Below are positions 27,319 to 35,553 of a stretch of DNA of 64,000 bases, one piece after another. The notes beneath the pieces are model-generated. The model saw only the letters and a program-made list of their open reading frames with translations. It was not told the DNA's origin and made no database searches. The stretch's first letter is position 1; each line of letters begins with the position of its first letter. The stretch lies in contig NZ_SJOJ01000002.1 in NCBI RefSeq assembly GCF_004330295.1, forward strand, positions 248,001 to 312,000, in the 5' to 3' direction. Source of the DNA: Rahnella victoriana. GTDB taxonomy: Bacteria > Pseudomonadota > Gammaproteobacteria > Enterobacterales > Enterobacteriaceae. The translations under genes were made by a program, and so were the position numbers.

Positions 27319-28296
27319 TTACGCCAACATGCGTGAACAAAAACGTTCTCTGTATTCTTTGGGTGTCAGTTGTAAATTTCTTTCAAACACACGGCGCAAA
27401 TTCAGCCCGCCACCAAAGCCGGTGGAAAGGGCGATCCGCCCGATGCTTTGCGTCGTCTGTTCCAGAAGTTGTCTTGCGGCGCTCAGTCGCGCTTCTTCCA
27501 CGTATTTGGCGGGAGTGATGCCGGTTTCACGGGTGAAGACCCGCGTGAAGTTTCGCGGACTCATCGCCACGCGTTCTGCCAGGCTTTCGACCGATAAGTC
27601 ACCGGTCAAATTCTGCATGAGCCATGTCTGAAGTTCGCGGATGGGGCCGTCACTGGCCTGATTCAAAAGATAGCGGCTGAATTGCGACTGTCCACCCGGA
27701 CGCCGCAGAAACATCACCAGATCCTGTGCGACATCTCTGGCCAGGCTGAAACCGTGGTCATCTTCAACCAGAGCCAGGGTGAGGTCGAACCCCGAACTGA
27801 CGCCGCCGGATGTCCAGACCGGTCCGTCCTGAACATATAACGGCCCGCGTTCGACCACGATCTGCGGGTATTCAGCCTGCAACGCGTCCAGCAATCGCCA
27901 GTGTGTGGTGGCATGGCGACCGTTCAGCAATCCCGTTTTCGCCAGCAATACGGCACCGCCACAAACAGACACCACGCGGCGGGCATAGGGTGCTGCCTGT
28001 TTCAGCCAGTCAACCACGCCGGAGCCTTCTTCATCCGTCAGGCCCTTGCCGGTGATCATAATGGTGTCACGGGGCAGCGTCGGGTCAAGGTCACAAAGCC
28101 GGTGGTCGGCCAGCAGATTCAGGCCGGAAACGCCGTGTACCACGCGGTGCGGTTGCGTCGTCGCCACCGTGACCTGATACGGCGAACCGGACGCATCGGG
28201 TGGCAACAGACGGTTGGCCTGCATGAGGATATCGGCAATGCCTGCCGCTTCGAATAACATGCCCCCGTCGGGGACGATAATCAGAAATGTGTTCAT
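27319..28296 (-). CDS. GlxA-type transcriptional regulator (DJ-1/PfpI domain plus AraC HTH)
   Basis: 325 residues from ATG 28296 (MNTFLIIVPDGGMLFEAAGIADIL). The N-terminal DJ-1/PfpI-like domain has VVSVCGGAVLLAKTGLL, with Cys at the nucleophile elbow, and TSGGVSSGFDLTLALV. The C-terminal AraC/XylS domain (residues about 220-320) has two HTH motifs: SVESLAERVAMSPRNFTRVFTRETG and IGRIALSTGFGGGLNLRRVFERN. It is in the same direction as the GAPDH gene, 78 bp upstream of it, so it may control that gene; this is only positional. A longer ATG start at 28416 adds 40 residues unlike the family. Confidence 0.87.
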   Translation of the reverse strand: MNTFLIIVPDGGMLFEAAGIADILMQANRLLPPDASGSPYQVTVATTQPHRVVHGVSGLNLLADHRLCDLDPTLPRDTIMITGKGLTDEEGSGVVDWLKQAAPYARRVVSVCGGAVLLAKTGLLNGRHATTHWRLLDALQAEYPQIVVERGPLYVQDGPVWTSGGVSSGFDLTLALVEDDHGFSLARDVAQDLVMFLRRPGGQSQFSRYLLNQASDGPIRELQTWLMQNLTGDLSVESLAERVAMSPRNFTRVFTRETGITPAKYVEEARLSAARQLLEQTTQSIGRIALSTGFGGGLNLRRVFERNLQLTPKEYRERFCSRMLA

Positions 28297-28515
28297 GGCA
28301 TTAAAAATACAATCTGTATTAAATAAGTCAAACCGCTTGATGCTTTTATCCGCATCGTCAGCCAGCGGATGAACATAAAAGCAGGGCGCCCGGACAGGAT
28401 TCCGCATTTTTGGCACAGGCTGACTGCCAAAAAGTACGCATTACTGCATGACCGGAAGTGACGATAACGGTATCTTATCAGCGCGGAGAATTACTCATAT
28501 CAACCCTGGAAGATT

Positions 28516-29121
28516 ATGATTTCAACATTAAAAAAACCATTACAATTCAGCATGTTGGTCATGCTGATGATTCTGGCTGGCTGTTCCAGCAAACCTCATT
28601 ATAAAAAATACGATACGCATGCCTTTGATGATGAAATCGAGGATGCCGCTGATGAATACAAAGTCGATCGTAAACTTGTTAAAGCGATTATTCAGGTCGA
28701 ATCCGGTTTCAATCCGGAAGCCGTCAGTCCTTCAAATGCCATCGGCCTGATGCAATTGAAAGCCTCGACCAGTGGTTGTGACGCATACCGTTATAAAGGC
28801 AAACGGGGTTGTCCTGATGATGACGATTTACTGGATCCGGAAACCAACATTGATTTGGGCACCGCCTATATCAGCGCATTACAACGGCAGCAGCTAAACT
28901 GGATCAATGATCCGCTGACACGGCGTTACGCCACCGAAGTTGCATATGCCAATGGCGCCGGTGCGTTACTGCGTACTTTTTCCAGTAACCGGCAAACGGC
29001 CATTCAGATGATCAACCAGCTGACGCCGGATGCCTTTAACTGGCATGTGCGTCAGTATCATCCTGCGGCGCAGGCACCCAGATACATGGCGAAAGTTGAG
29101 AAGGCGTACGCCGGTTTATAA
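28516..29121 (+). CDS. emtA: Membrane-bound lytic murein transglycosylase EmtA/MltE
   Basis: 201 residues (E. coli EmtA/MltE 203). A lipoprotein signal ends in LMILAGCSS (lipobox Cys23). The SLT domain has the catalytic Glu in IIQVESGFNPEAVSPSNAIGLMQLK, followed by ASTSG, and ATEVAYANGAGALLRTFSSNR and QAPRYMAKVEKAY near the end, all as in EmtA. It cleaves glycan strands endolytically to 1,6-anhydromuramyl products, anchored to the outer membrane. A Cys pair (SGCDAYRYKGKRGCPDD) and an acidic run are local variations. Confidence 0.9.
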   Translation: MISTLKKPLQFSMLVMLMILAGCSSKPHYKKYDTHAFDDEIEDAADEYKVDRKLVKAIIQVESGFNPEAVSPSNAIGLMQLKASTSGCDAYRYKGKRGCPDDDDLLDPETNIDLGTAYISALQRQQLNWINDPLTRRYATEVAYANGAGALLRTFSSNRQTAIQMINQLTPDAFNWHVRQYHPAAQAPRYMAKVEKAYAGL

Positions 29122-29145
29122 CCTTTAAGCGTGTTAAAAATGGAT

Positions 29146-29204
29146 GCGCTACGTGAATTTTGCAGTACTACGGTACTGATTGATTCTCAGAATCGACGTA
29201 GCGC
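29146..29204. other. Three-way junction-like structured element after emtA
   Basis: Outer stem GCGCTACGT (29146-29154) pairs with ACGTAGCGC (29196-29204). Inside are two hairpins: CAGTAC-TACG-GTACTG (29163-29178), whose loop is a cUACGg tetraloop, and GATTCTCAGAATC (29182-29194). No T run follows, so it is not a standard terminator. Fifty-nine bases; it could be a 3' RNA structure or a short repeat. Confidence 0.5.
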
Positions 29205-29247
29205 GATCAGGTTGAAATGTCAGATTCAGTGCAAACGGAGGGTTTGA

Positions 29248-29607
29248 ATGCCGGACAATATGTTCAGAGACATTCCTCAGGCAGCAGGCGACCGGGAAAA
29301 AGAAACCTTTGAAGATTTGCTGACCCGGCCAGGTCTGCGTATCGAGCGGATCGTGTCGACCGGACAGGCCAGTCCGCCGGGGTTCTGGTATTGTCAGCCG
29401 CAAAATGAGTGGGTGCTGGTTCTGCAAGGTTCGGCAGGTTTGCAAATCGAAAACGAAACAGAAGTGCGGATCATGAAATCAGGCGACTTCGTGAATATCC
29501 CGTCGTTATGCAGACACCGTGTCGAATGGACAGATCCTGATGAAACCACCTTATGGCTGGCCATTCACTATGATGATGACAGAGACAAAGGGGCGGGTGA
29601 GGCGTGA
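29248..29607 (+). CDS. Small cupin-domain protein
   Basis: 119 residues. Single cupin barrel with EWVLVLQGSAGLQIENETEVRIMKSGDFVNIPSLCRHRVEWTDPDETTLWLAIHY. The His in CRHRVEW and the Glu in QNEWVLVLQG could be metal ligands, although the usual first His pair is replaced. Related small cupins occur next to many unrelated genes. Function unknown. GGAGGGTTTG precedes ATG. It is the last gene before dif. Confidence 0.75.
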   Translation: MPDNMFRDIPQAAGDREKETFEDLLTRPGLRIERIVSTGQASPPGFWYCQPQNEWVLVLQGSAGLQIENETEVRIMKSGDFVNIPSLCRHRVEWTDPDETTLWLAIHYDDDRDKGAGEA

Positions 29608-29647
29608 TACAGGAAGAATAAAGGTCTGGTGCGCAGCTCTTTATCTT

Positions 29648-29675
29648 ATTTAACATAATATACATTATACGCACT
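29648..29675 (-). other. dif: dif chromosome-dimer resolution site
   Basis: Read on the minus strand, the 28 bases are AGTGCGTATAA (XerC arm), TGTATA (spacer), TTATGTTAAAT (XerD arm). E. coli dif differs at only two places, both in the XerC arm; the spacer and XerD arm are identical. It is intergenic, between a cupin gene and a metallophosphoesterase gene, and lies between the two oppositely oriented Ter sites. XerCD recombination here, driven by FtsK, would resolve chromosome dimers. Confidence 0.95.
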
Positions 29676-29747
29676 TTGATTATCTACCTGATATCTTCTA
29701 CATTAACCTTGTATCCGGCCGCACATATCCTTTCAGGAGGTTTTTTA

Positions 29748-30485
29748 GTGATCATCGCTCAGTTGTCTGACATCCATGCTCATGAACATAACGATAACCT
29801 CACCCGACTTGATCGCGCCCTGGCATGGCTGGATCTCATGTCGCCGGACGCCCTTGTACTGACCGGCGATTTGATTGACGACGGCTGGTTTGATGGTTAT
29901 GAGATCATTGCAGGTAAACTTAACGAAAGAACCTTTCCATCTTTTATCCTGCCTGGTAATTCTGATGACCGCGCAGTGATGAAGTCCGTTTTGGATGGTC
30001 ACTACTGGAATCACACCTCAACCCATGGCGCTCTGCATTTTGTTGCAGACATCGGTGAGCTTCGTCTTATTGGCCTTGATACCACCCTCAGAAATAGCGC
30101 TGCCGGATCGGTCGGCGAACATCTTCCGTGGCTTACCGATATTCTGGCCACTGACGGTCCCACAGCATCGATTCTTTTTATGCATCATCCGGTTATCCGC
30201 AGCGGCATACCGCCTTTAGATCAGATAATGTGTCTTGATGCGGCAAAATTGGCTGAGTGTTTATCTGACCATCCGCGAAAACCCCTGGCAATCACCTCGG
30301 GTCATGTTCACCGGCCAATGGCGGGAAACCTGGCCGGAATCCCGGCTTATATCTGTGGATCACTCTGTCCGGAAAACCCGTTATGGTTTGGCTCCGACAT
30401 CGTTCCTCCGGTGAACAACTGCCTGTCATTTATGATCCACCGCTACGCTGACGGCGAACTGGTCACCCACCCTGTTCTTCTTTAA
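29748..30485 (+). CDS. Calcineurin-like metallophosphoesterase (CpdA-type)
   Basis: 245 residues from GTG 29748, which has a perfect AGGAGG seven bases upstream; an upstream ATG at 29676 would start at the edge of dif and has no good site. All metal-binding blocks are present: QLSDIHAHEH, LTGDLIDDG, LPGNSDDR, LFMHHPVI and TSGHVHRPM. This order matches class III cyclic nucleotide phosphodiesterases such as CpdA, though other small phosphoesterases share it. Probably cytoplasmic, di-metal enzyme. The natural substrate is not evident. Confidence 0.87.
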   Translation: MIIAQLSDIHAHEHNDNLTRLDRALAWLDLMSPDALVLTGDLIDDGWFDGYEIIAGKLNERTFPSFILPGNSDDRAVMKSVLDGHYWNHTSTHGALHFVADIGELRLIGLDTTLRNSAAGSVGEHLPWLTDILATDGPTASILFMHHPVIRSGIPPLDQIMCLDAAKLAECLSDHPRKPLAITSGHVHRPMAGNLAGIPAYICGSLCPENPLWFGSDIVPPVNNCLSFMIHRYADGELVTHPVLL

Positions 30486-30580
30486 TGCCATCACTGAGGA
30501 TTATTGAACCGTTTACAATCTCCATTCGGCTCGTATAATGAGCCAAATAGACTTTCTATTCGGCTCACAGGTTTCCCGTT

Positions 30581-32032
30581 ATGGATAATCAACAATGGAT
30601 CTGGCAAAAATCTGACTGGCCACAGTTGAACTGGGATGACGATGTTATCCAGCCCATGTTGCGGCAGACTCGCCTGAAAATGGGCAAACTGGTGGGTAAA
30701 GTCGAATCCCGCTCCGGGCATGAAGCCACTGAGTATTCGCTCGAAGCCATGCTGAGCAACATTCTTTCTTCTTCTGAAATCGAAAATGAACGGCCCGATG
30801 CCCGTTCTGTTCGTTCGTCTTTGGCAAAACGGTTGGGACTTGCGGAACACCCGGCGGGCACAATGACGGAACGTTCGGAAGGTCTGGCAAAAATGATGAT
30901 GGATGTATTTGATCCCCATAATCCTTTGCTTTCAGAAACCCGTTTGTTCCAGTGGCATTGCTGGTTGTTCCCCGAGCCAGCCCCGTTGTATTTAAGGCGG
31001 GGGCAATGGCGTGGCGAGGAGACAATGCGCGTCGTTTCCGGGCGGATTGGGCATGAGAAAGTGCATTACCAGGCGCCTCCCCGTGAACAATTAACCGAAG
31101 AACTTCAGCATTTTATCGGATGGTATAACCAGTCATTCGACCGACCGGCTCTGGATCCGCTGCTTCGGGCTGCTATAGCCCATTTCTGGTTCATTACGCT
31201 TCACCCGTTTGAAGATGGTAACGGACGGATCACCCGGGCACTGACGGACATGGCGCTGTTTCAGGCCGATCATGACAGCGTCCGTTTATATGCCATGTCG
31301 GAGGCCATACTGCGTCACCGCAGCGGATATTATGATGTTCTTGAAGCCACCCAGCGCGGAGGCATGGATCTGACCCGCTGGCTCAGCTGGTTTTTGCAAA
31401 TGCTTGAAACCACGATGGATACAGCAATCCAGCGCATTGATCAGATCCTGGAGAAATCTCGGTTCTGGCAGATTTACCACGCGAGTCATTTCTCTGATGA
31501 ACAGAGAAAAGTCCTCAACCGCTTACTCGATGGCGGAGAGAAAGGTTTTTCAGAAGGCATAAATGCCAGCCAGTATCAGAAAGTCGCCAAAGTCAGTAAG
31601 GCCACGGCAACACGGCATCTGGCCGATCTCGTTTCTCTTGGTTGTCTGATAAAATCAGCCACCGGCGGGCGCAGCACCCGCTATACCATCAACCGGAACT
31701 TCTCGTGTATCAACGCAGGAAAACTCATGAAAAACATCACTTTTTACGGCCGTTTTGAAACGGACATCCTTGCCGGACGCAAAACGATCACACTGCGTGA
31801 AGCCAGCGACGCAGATTTTAACGCAGGCGATCAGGTACGTGTCAGCCGTTATGAAGACGGGGTGTTTTTCTGCAACATTGAGGTTATTGCAGTCACACCG
31901 GTTCATTTCGATGCGCTGAATGAGCAACATGCCGCGCAGGAAAACATGACTCTCGCGGAGCTGAAACAGGTGATCAGCGAGATTTATCCGGGGCTGAAAG
32001 AATTGTTTATGATTGAATTTCGCCTGCTTTGA
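30581..32032 (+). CDS. Fic protein fused to YqfB-type N4-acetylcytidine amidohydrolase
   Basis: 483 residues. Residues 1-382 are a Fic protein: N-terminal DUF4172-type helices with the inhibitory motif SSEIEN (64-69), the catalytic [12 protein letters not shown] (208-219), and a C-terminal winged helix ([18 protein letters not shown]). Residues 383-483 match the complete YqfB family, an ASCH-fold amidohydrolase, with the catalytic Lys401 and Thr404 (RKTITLRE) and Glu454 (QENMT) equivalent to K21, T24 and E74 of E. coli YqfB. No stop separates them. An internal AGGA plus ATG at 31727 could allow separate translation of the second part. Fic enzymes transfer AMP to proteins; YqfB deacetylates N4-acetylcytidine. 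Confidence 0.9.
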   Translation: MDNQQWIWQKSDWPQLNWDDDVIQPMLRQTRLKMGKLVGKVESRSGHEATEYSLEAMLSNILSSSEIENERPDARSVRSSLAKRLGLAEHPAGTMTERSEGLAKMMMDVFDPHNPLLSETRLFQWHCWLFPEPAPLYLRRGQWRGEETMRVVSGRIGHEKVHYQAPPREQLTEELQHFIGWYNQSFDRPALDPLLRAAIAHFWFITLHPFEDGNGRITRALTDMALFQADHDSVRLYAMSEAILRHRSGYYDVLEATQRGGMDLTRWLSWFLQMLETTMDTAIQRIDQILEKSRFWQIYHASHFSDEQRKVLNRLLDGGEKGFSEGINASQYQKVAKVSKATATRHLADLVSLGCLIKSATGGRSTRYTINRNFSCINAGKLMKNITFYGRFETDILAGRKTITLREASDADFNAGDQVRVSRYEDGVFFCNIEVIAVTPVHFDALNEQHAAQENMTLAELKQVISEIYPGLKELFMIEFRLL

Positions 32033-32039
32033 GGATGCA

Positions 32040-32076
32040 GCGCGCGGCGGATTCCCTTCCCCGCGCGCCCTTTTCT
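32040..32076 (+). terminator. Terminator of the fic-yqfB gene
   Basis: GCGCGCGG / CCGCGCGC stem with a 13-base loop followed by CCTTTTCTT, seven bases after the stop codon. Confidence 0.7.
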
Positions 32077-32718
32077 TCAGCCTTTCCAGCGTGAATTTCG
32101 GATCACTGAGCAGAAATTCCCTCTGACAAATCCGGGATCTTTATCGGCTATAACGTCAGCTTTCACGTTGCCGAATGTCGTGTCTGGTTTGTTTTTGATG
32201 CCGTCATAAAATGCCTGAATAATGTCTTCCTTGAAGGCCGGTGTCCGTGGATGGGCGTCCACCACGGCGTGACGGACATCATCGTTGTAACCCTGATAAT
32301 TAATCCCCAGCACATCCATTTCCACACCGGCCGTCACCAGCGCAATGACCGGATCCATAAATTCCGGGATCCCGGGCGTGGTATGCAGCGCAATTGCCGT
32401 CCAGACCTTGTCGATATCCTGCGGGCTGACGCCATGCTGTTGCATAAACTCACGGGCCGCGTTCGCCCCGTCAACTTCAAAGCGTTTGTCACAACTGCAA
32501 TGTTCATGAGTCAGCCCCATGTCATGAAACATGCAGCCAATATAAAGCAGTTCAAGATCGACCTTTAACTGACGTTGCTGCCCGGCCAGGGCTGCCCAGT
32601 AATACACACGGCTGGAATGATGAAACAGTAAATCAGTTTCTGTGTCGCGGACCCGTTCAGTCGCCTCGCGGGCCATCTTACTGTCGGGAATACGAATGCC
32701 ATTGATGTTCAGCGTCAT
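32077..32718 (-). CDS. HD-domain protein, cyanamide hydratase-like
   Basis: 213 residues from ATG 32718 (MTLNINGIRIPDSKMAREATE), with GGAGAAAC on the minus strand before it. The HD-domain metal ligands are seen in LLFHHSSRVYYWAALAG, YIGCMFHDMGLTHEH and IALHTTPGIPEF. The layout is like the Ddi2/cyanamide hydratase group of HD proteins rather than nucleotide phosphohydrolases. It is divergent from a GlxA-type regulator, 115 bp apart, an arrangement that suggests control by it. Substrate unknown; cyanamide or a nitrile-like compound is only a family-based guess. Confidence 0.78.
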   Translation of the reverse strand: MTLNINGIRIPDSKMAREATERVRDTETDLLFHHSSRVYYWAALAGQQRQLKVDLELLYIGCMFHDMGLTHEHCSCDKRFEVDGANAAREFMQQHGVSPQDIDKVWTAIALHTTPGIPEFMDPVIALVTAGVEMDVLGINYQGYNDDVRHAVVDAHPRTPAFKEDIIQAFYDGIKNKPDTTFGNVKADVIADKDPGFVRGNFCSVIRNSRWKG

Positions 32719-32833
32719 AATGTTTCTCCTGTTGGCTTGAATGAAATCAGGATAAGCGGCAGGATGAATGTCATCAATCGTCGCATCAAGACGATATGAG
32801 ACATAACCGTAATCTGCGACAGGAAACCCTTCA

Positions 32834-33796
32834 ATGGCAAAACACATCATCATTCTTGCGGTACCGGGCGTGCAGTTGCTCGATGTCTCGGGGCCGCTGG
32901 ACGTTTTCGCCGAAGCCAATCAGCAGCGCGGCCGTGAGGTGTATAAACTGAGCGTGATGGCCGTCAGCGAAGATCGGGTTGTGCCAACCTCGTCCGGTGC
33001 AAAACTTCTGGCGGATATCTCCCTGTCCTCCGCCCTTTCGTCGCCTGCCGATACCTTTCTGGTTGCCGGTGCACCGGTACTGGACCCCTTCATCACCGAT
33101 GAAATGCTGAAAGAAGATATTCGTCGGCTTAGTCTGCAATCCCGGCGTTTTGGCTCCGTGTGTACGGGCGCGCTGTTACTTGCCGCTGCGGGATTACTCG
33201 ACGATTGTCACGTCACCACGCACTGGTCGGTCGCCGGTCAGCTCAGGACGCAATACCCGCGGGTGAATGTTGAGGAAGATGCCATTTTTATTGCTGACGG
33301 CAGGCTACGCACCGCAGCGGGGGTGACGTCCGGGCTGGATTTAGCCCTGCATATGGTGGAAGAAGATCTCGGTCGGGAAACTGCGCTGGATGTCGCCGCA
33401 CAGCTGGTGATGTTCTTTAAACGTCCGGGCGGACAGTTACAGTTCAGCCGTCATGGTCAGGCATCGCTAAGCGGGCGTTCCGCCCTGCAGGATGTACAAC
33501 GCTGGGTGATGAACTCACTGGATCAGCCGCATAATGTGAAAAGTCTGTCCCGGCATATGGGCATCAGCGCCCGGCATCTGACACGGTTGTTCAATCAGGA
33601 ACTGAAGCAGTCCCCGGCGGAATGGCTGGAACAGCAGCGGGTATTTCATGCCAGAACGCTGCTGGAATCCGGGGAACTGGCCATCAAACAAATTGCGGCA
33701 CAGTGCGGGTTTTCAGGTGTTGATGTGCTGCGACGGGCATTTGTGCGGCAGCTTTCTGTGACACCGTCACAATATAAAAAGCATCACACCCGCTGA
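32834..33796 (+). CDS. GlxA-type transcriptional regulator divergent from the HD-domain gene
   Basis: 320 residues. N-terminal DJ-1/PfpI-like domain (IIILAVPGVQLLDVSGPLDVFAEA; SVCTGALLLAAAGLL with the elbow Cys; AAGVTSGLDLALHMVEED) and a C-terminal AraC domain from about residue 215 (NVKSLSRHMGISARHLTRLFNQEL; IKQIAAQCGFSGVDVLRRAFVRQLSVTPSQY). It is the second regulator of this kind in the terminus region, but the two share only family-level similarity. By position it should control the divergent HD-domain gene. Confidence 0.87.
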   Translation: MAKHIIILAVPGVQLLDVSGPLDVFAEANQQRGREVYKLSVMAVSEDRVVPTSSGAKLLADISLSSALSSPADTFLVAGAPVLDPFITDEMLKEDIRRLSLQSRRFGSVCTGALLLAAAGLLDDCHVTTHWSVAGQLRTQYPRVNVEEDAIFIADGRLRTAAGVTSGLDLALHMVEEDLGRETALDVAAQLVMFFKRPGGQLQFSRHGQASLSGRSALQDVQRWVMNSLDQPHNVKSLSRHMGISARHLTRLFNQELKQSPAEWLEQQRVFHARTLLESGELAIKQIAAQCGFSGVDVLRRAFVRQLSVTPSQYKKHHTR

Positions 33797-33814
33797 ATAA
33801 ACACGGTGTTTTTG

Positions 33815-34378
33815 CTATAAAACGGCCACCTGTGCCCGACGAAAACACGCCGGATGATGGGTATTAATCAGGCCGGTAGCCTCCATCCAGGCATAGACAA
33901 TGGTCGGGCCGACAAATTTAAATCCCCTCTTTTTGAGATCTTTCGAAATGCGTTCTGACAATGCATCTTTCGTGGGCACCGGCCCGCTATGCTGAATCGC
34001 TTTTCCGCCGATTTGCGCCCAGATCCATTCACCGAAATCTTCCCCTGCCTGCTGCATAGCAAGGTACGCGCGGGCGTTGTTAATCACCGCCGTGATTTTG
34101 CTTCGCGAACGGATAATATCGGCGTTATTTACCAGCCTTTCGATGTCCTCTTCCGTGAAGCCGGCGATTTTTGCAGGTTCGAACTGGCAAAAAGCCAGCC
34201 GCAATGCGTCTCGTTTTTTCAGCACAATGCGCCAGGATAACCCGGCCTGAAAACCATCCAGCATCAGTTTTTCCCACAATGCGCGGCTGTCACGAACCGG
34301 CTTGCCCCATTCATTGTCATGATAGGCGATCATCATGGGGTCAGTTGTGCCCCAGGGGCAGCGGATAAGGTCGGTCAT
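33815..34378 (-). CDS. tag: DNA-3-methyladenine glycosylase I
   Basis: 187 residues (E. coli Tag 187). Typical segments: CPWGTTDPMMIAYHDNEWGKP, GFQAGLSWRIVLKKRDALR, RSKITAVINNARAYLAMQ and KKRGFKFVGPTIVYAWMEATGLINTHHPACF. The zinc ligands of the Tag family (Cys near the N-terminus, His in AYHDNEWG, His and Cys in NTHHPAC) are kept. It removes 3-methyladenine from alkylated DNA as the first step of base excision repair. It is divergent from tus. Confidence 0.95.
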   Translation of the reverse strand: MTDLIRCPWGTTDPMMIAYHDNEWGKPVRDSRALWEKLMLDGFQAGLSWRIVLKKRDALRLAFCQFEPAKIAGFTEEDIERLVNNADIIRSRSKITAVINNARAYLAMQQAGEDFGEWIWAQIGGKAIQHSGPVPTKDALSERISKDLKKRGFKFVGPTIVYAWMEATGLINTHHPACFRRAQVAVL

Positions 34379-34527
34379 AGCGCACTCACGATGGAAGAAG
34401 TTTCGCTATTCTAACCCGATATCCGGCCTGAAGTGGTAAACTTGCTTTCCACCCTGCCTGACGACTATCTCACTGAATTTGATGAATTCCCCATGATTAA
34501 GGTGTGCACGTTTTATGATTATGGCCT

Positions 34528-34550
34528 ACACTGTATGTTGTAACTAACTG
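34528..34550 (+). other. Replication terminus (Ter) site in front of tus, second of the pair
   Basis: The plus strand has the exact core GTATGTTGTAACTA at 34533-34546, starting 26 bp upstream of the tus start codon. In E. coli, TerB overlaps the tus promoter and mediates autorepression, and the same position here suggests the same. The blocking face is on the left, so rightward forks stop. Orientation is opposite to the site at 26117-26139. Confidence 0.95.
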
Positions 34551-34558
34551 GAGGATGT

Positions 34559-35494
34559 ATGGCGGATTATGATTTGATTGCCCGGATGAACGGCTGTTTT
34601 AATGAGCTTGAACTGGCACTGCACGATCTGGGGAATTTCCTGAATCAGCTGGAATTATTGCAGGCACGGGTCTTTGCCCTGCCCGAAATAGTGAAAGGTG
34701 AAGAGCATAATCCTGCGGATAAAATCAGCGTGACACCGCACACCGGTGAAGCCGCACAAACACTGGCGTTACAACATTTTCAGCGCCTGTTCATTCATCA
34801 TAATAATGAAAATGTCAGCAGTAAATCGGCAGTACGCTTGCCCGGCGTGCTGTGTTATGCCGTTGATCCTGCGGAACATCAGTCCGCCCTGCTGCTGATA
34901 GAAGAAGTGAATAAACTCAAAGCCGAGCTGGAACATATTGTCACCGTTGAATCGGGTCTTGCCCGTGAACAACGCTTTGAGTTTGTGCATACCCACCTTC
35001 GCGGTCTGATCACCCTGAATGCTTACCGTTCGGTGACCTGGCTGAATGATCCGGACTCCGTGCGCTTTGGCTGGGCAAATAAGCACATTATAAAAAATGT
35101 GACCCGCGATGAAGTGCTGGCACAACTGGAAAAAAGCCTGAATGCCGGACGGGCGGTCTCGCCTTATACCCGGGAGCAATGGATGGAGAATATTAACCGC
35201 GAAATGAATGATGTGAAGCGACTGCCGGAACATGCGGCGCTGAAATTTAAACGACCGGTGAAAGTGCAACCCATTGCCCGCGTGTGGTATCGCAACAGTC
35301 AGAAACAGGTGCAACATCCCTGCCCGCTGCCCCTGATTGCGTTATGTCTGCGTTCGCCAATGATGCAGGTACCGAAGCTGGGAGTATTGCCGGATTATGA
35401 TGTCACGATGATCAAACACAAATATAAACCGCAGTCGCAGCCGCTGAGTCTGCTGATTAAACGCCTGCACCTTTATACCGATCATCCTTTATAA
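34559..35494 (+). CDS. tus: DNA replication terminus site-binding protein Tus
   Basis: 311 residues (E. coli Tus 309). Diagnostic segments: KSAVRLPGVLCYAVD, LITLNAYRSVTWLNDPDSVRFGWANKHIIKN, DEVLAQLEKSLNAGR, FKRPVKVQPIARVWYRNSQKQVQHPCPLPLIAL and HKYKPQSQPLSLLIKRLHLY. These include the DNA-contact beta strands and the cytosine-trapping pocket residues (IKRPVKVQPIARVW-type). Tus binds Ter as a monomer and stops DnaB on one side. The start is ATG with GGAGG close by. Its neighbour fumC on the opposite strand keeps the E. coli order. Confidence 0.97.
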   Translation: MADYDLIARMNGCFNELELALHDLGNFLNQLELLQARVFALPEIVKGEEHNPADKISVTPHTGEAAQTLALQHFQRLFIHHNNENVSSKSAVRLPGVLCYAVDPAEHQSALLLIEEVNKLKAELEHIVTVESGLAREQRFEFVHTHLRGLITLNAYRSVTWLNDPDSVRFGWANKHIIKNVTRDEVLAQLEKSLNAGRAVSPYTREQWMENINREMNDVKRLPEHAALKFKRPVKVQPIARVWYRNSQKQVQHPCPLPLIALCLRSPMMQVPKLGVLPDYDVTMIKHKYKPQSQPLSLLIKRLHLYTDHPL

Positions 35495-35502
35495 ATCAGC
35501 CA

Positions 35503-35528
35503 GAAAAAAGGTCCGGTTTCCCGGACCT
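35503..35528. terminator. Terminator between tus and fumC
   Basis: AGGTCCGG / CCGGACCT stem with a four-base loop. On the minus strand it is followed by six T, so it ends fumC; it may also serve tus. Confidence 0.85.
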
Positions 35529-35553
35529 CATGTCATCATCAGCAATATGCTAC

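Noticed and set aside
29676-29747. Longer N-terminus (ATG 29676) for the metallophosphoesterase
   Set aside because: It starts at the edge of dif and lacks a ribosome site, while GTG 29748 has a perfect AGGAGG seven bases upstream and gives the family N-terminus.
34763-34778. Ter-like sequence (GTTACAACAT on the plus strand) within tus
   Set aside because: Only the TGTTGTAAC part matches; the flanking GTA and TA of the Ter core are absent and it is inside a coding region.
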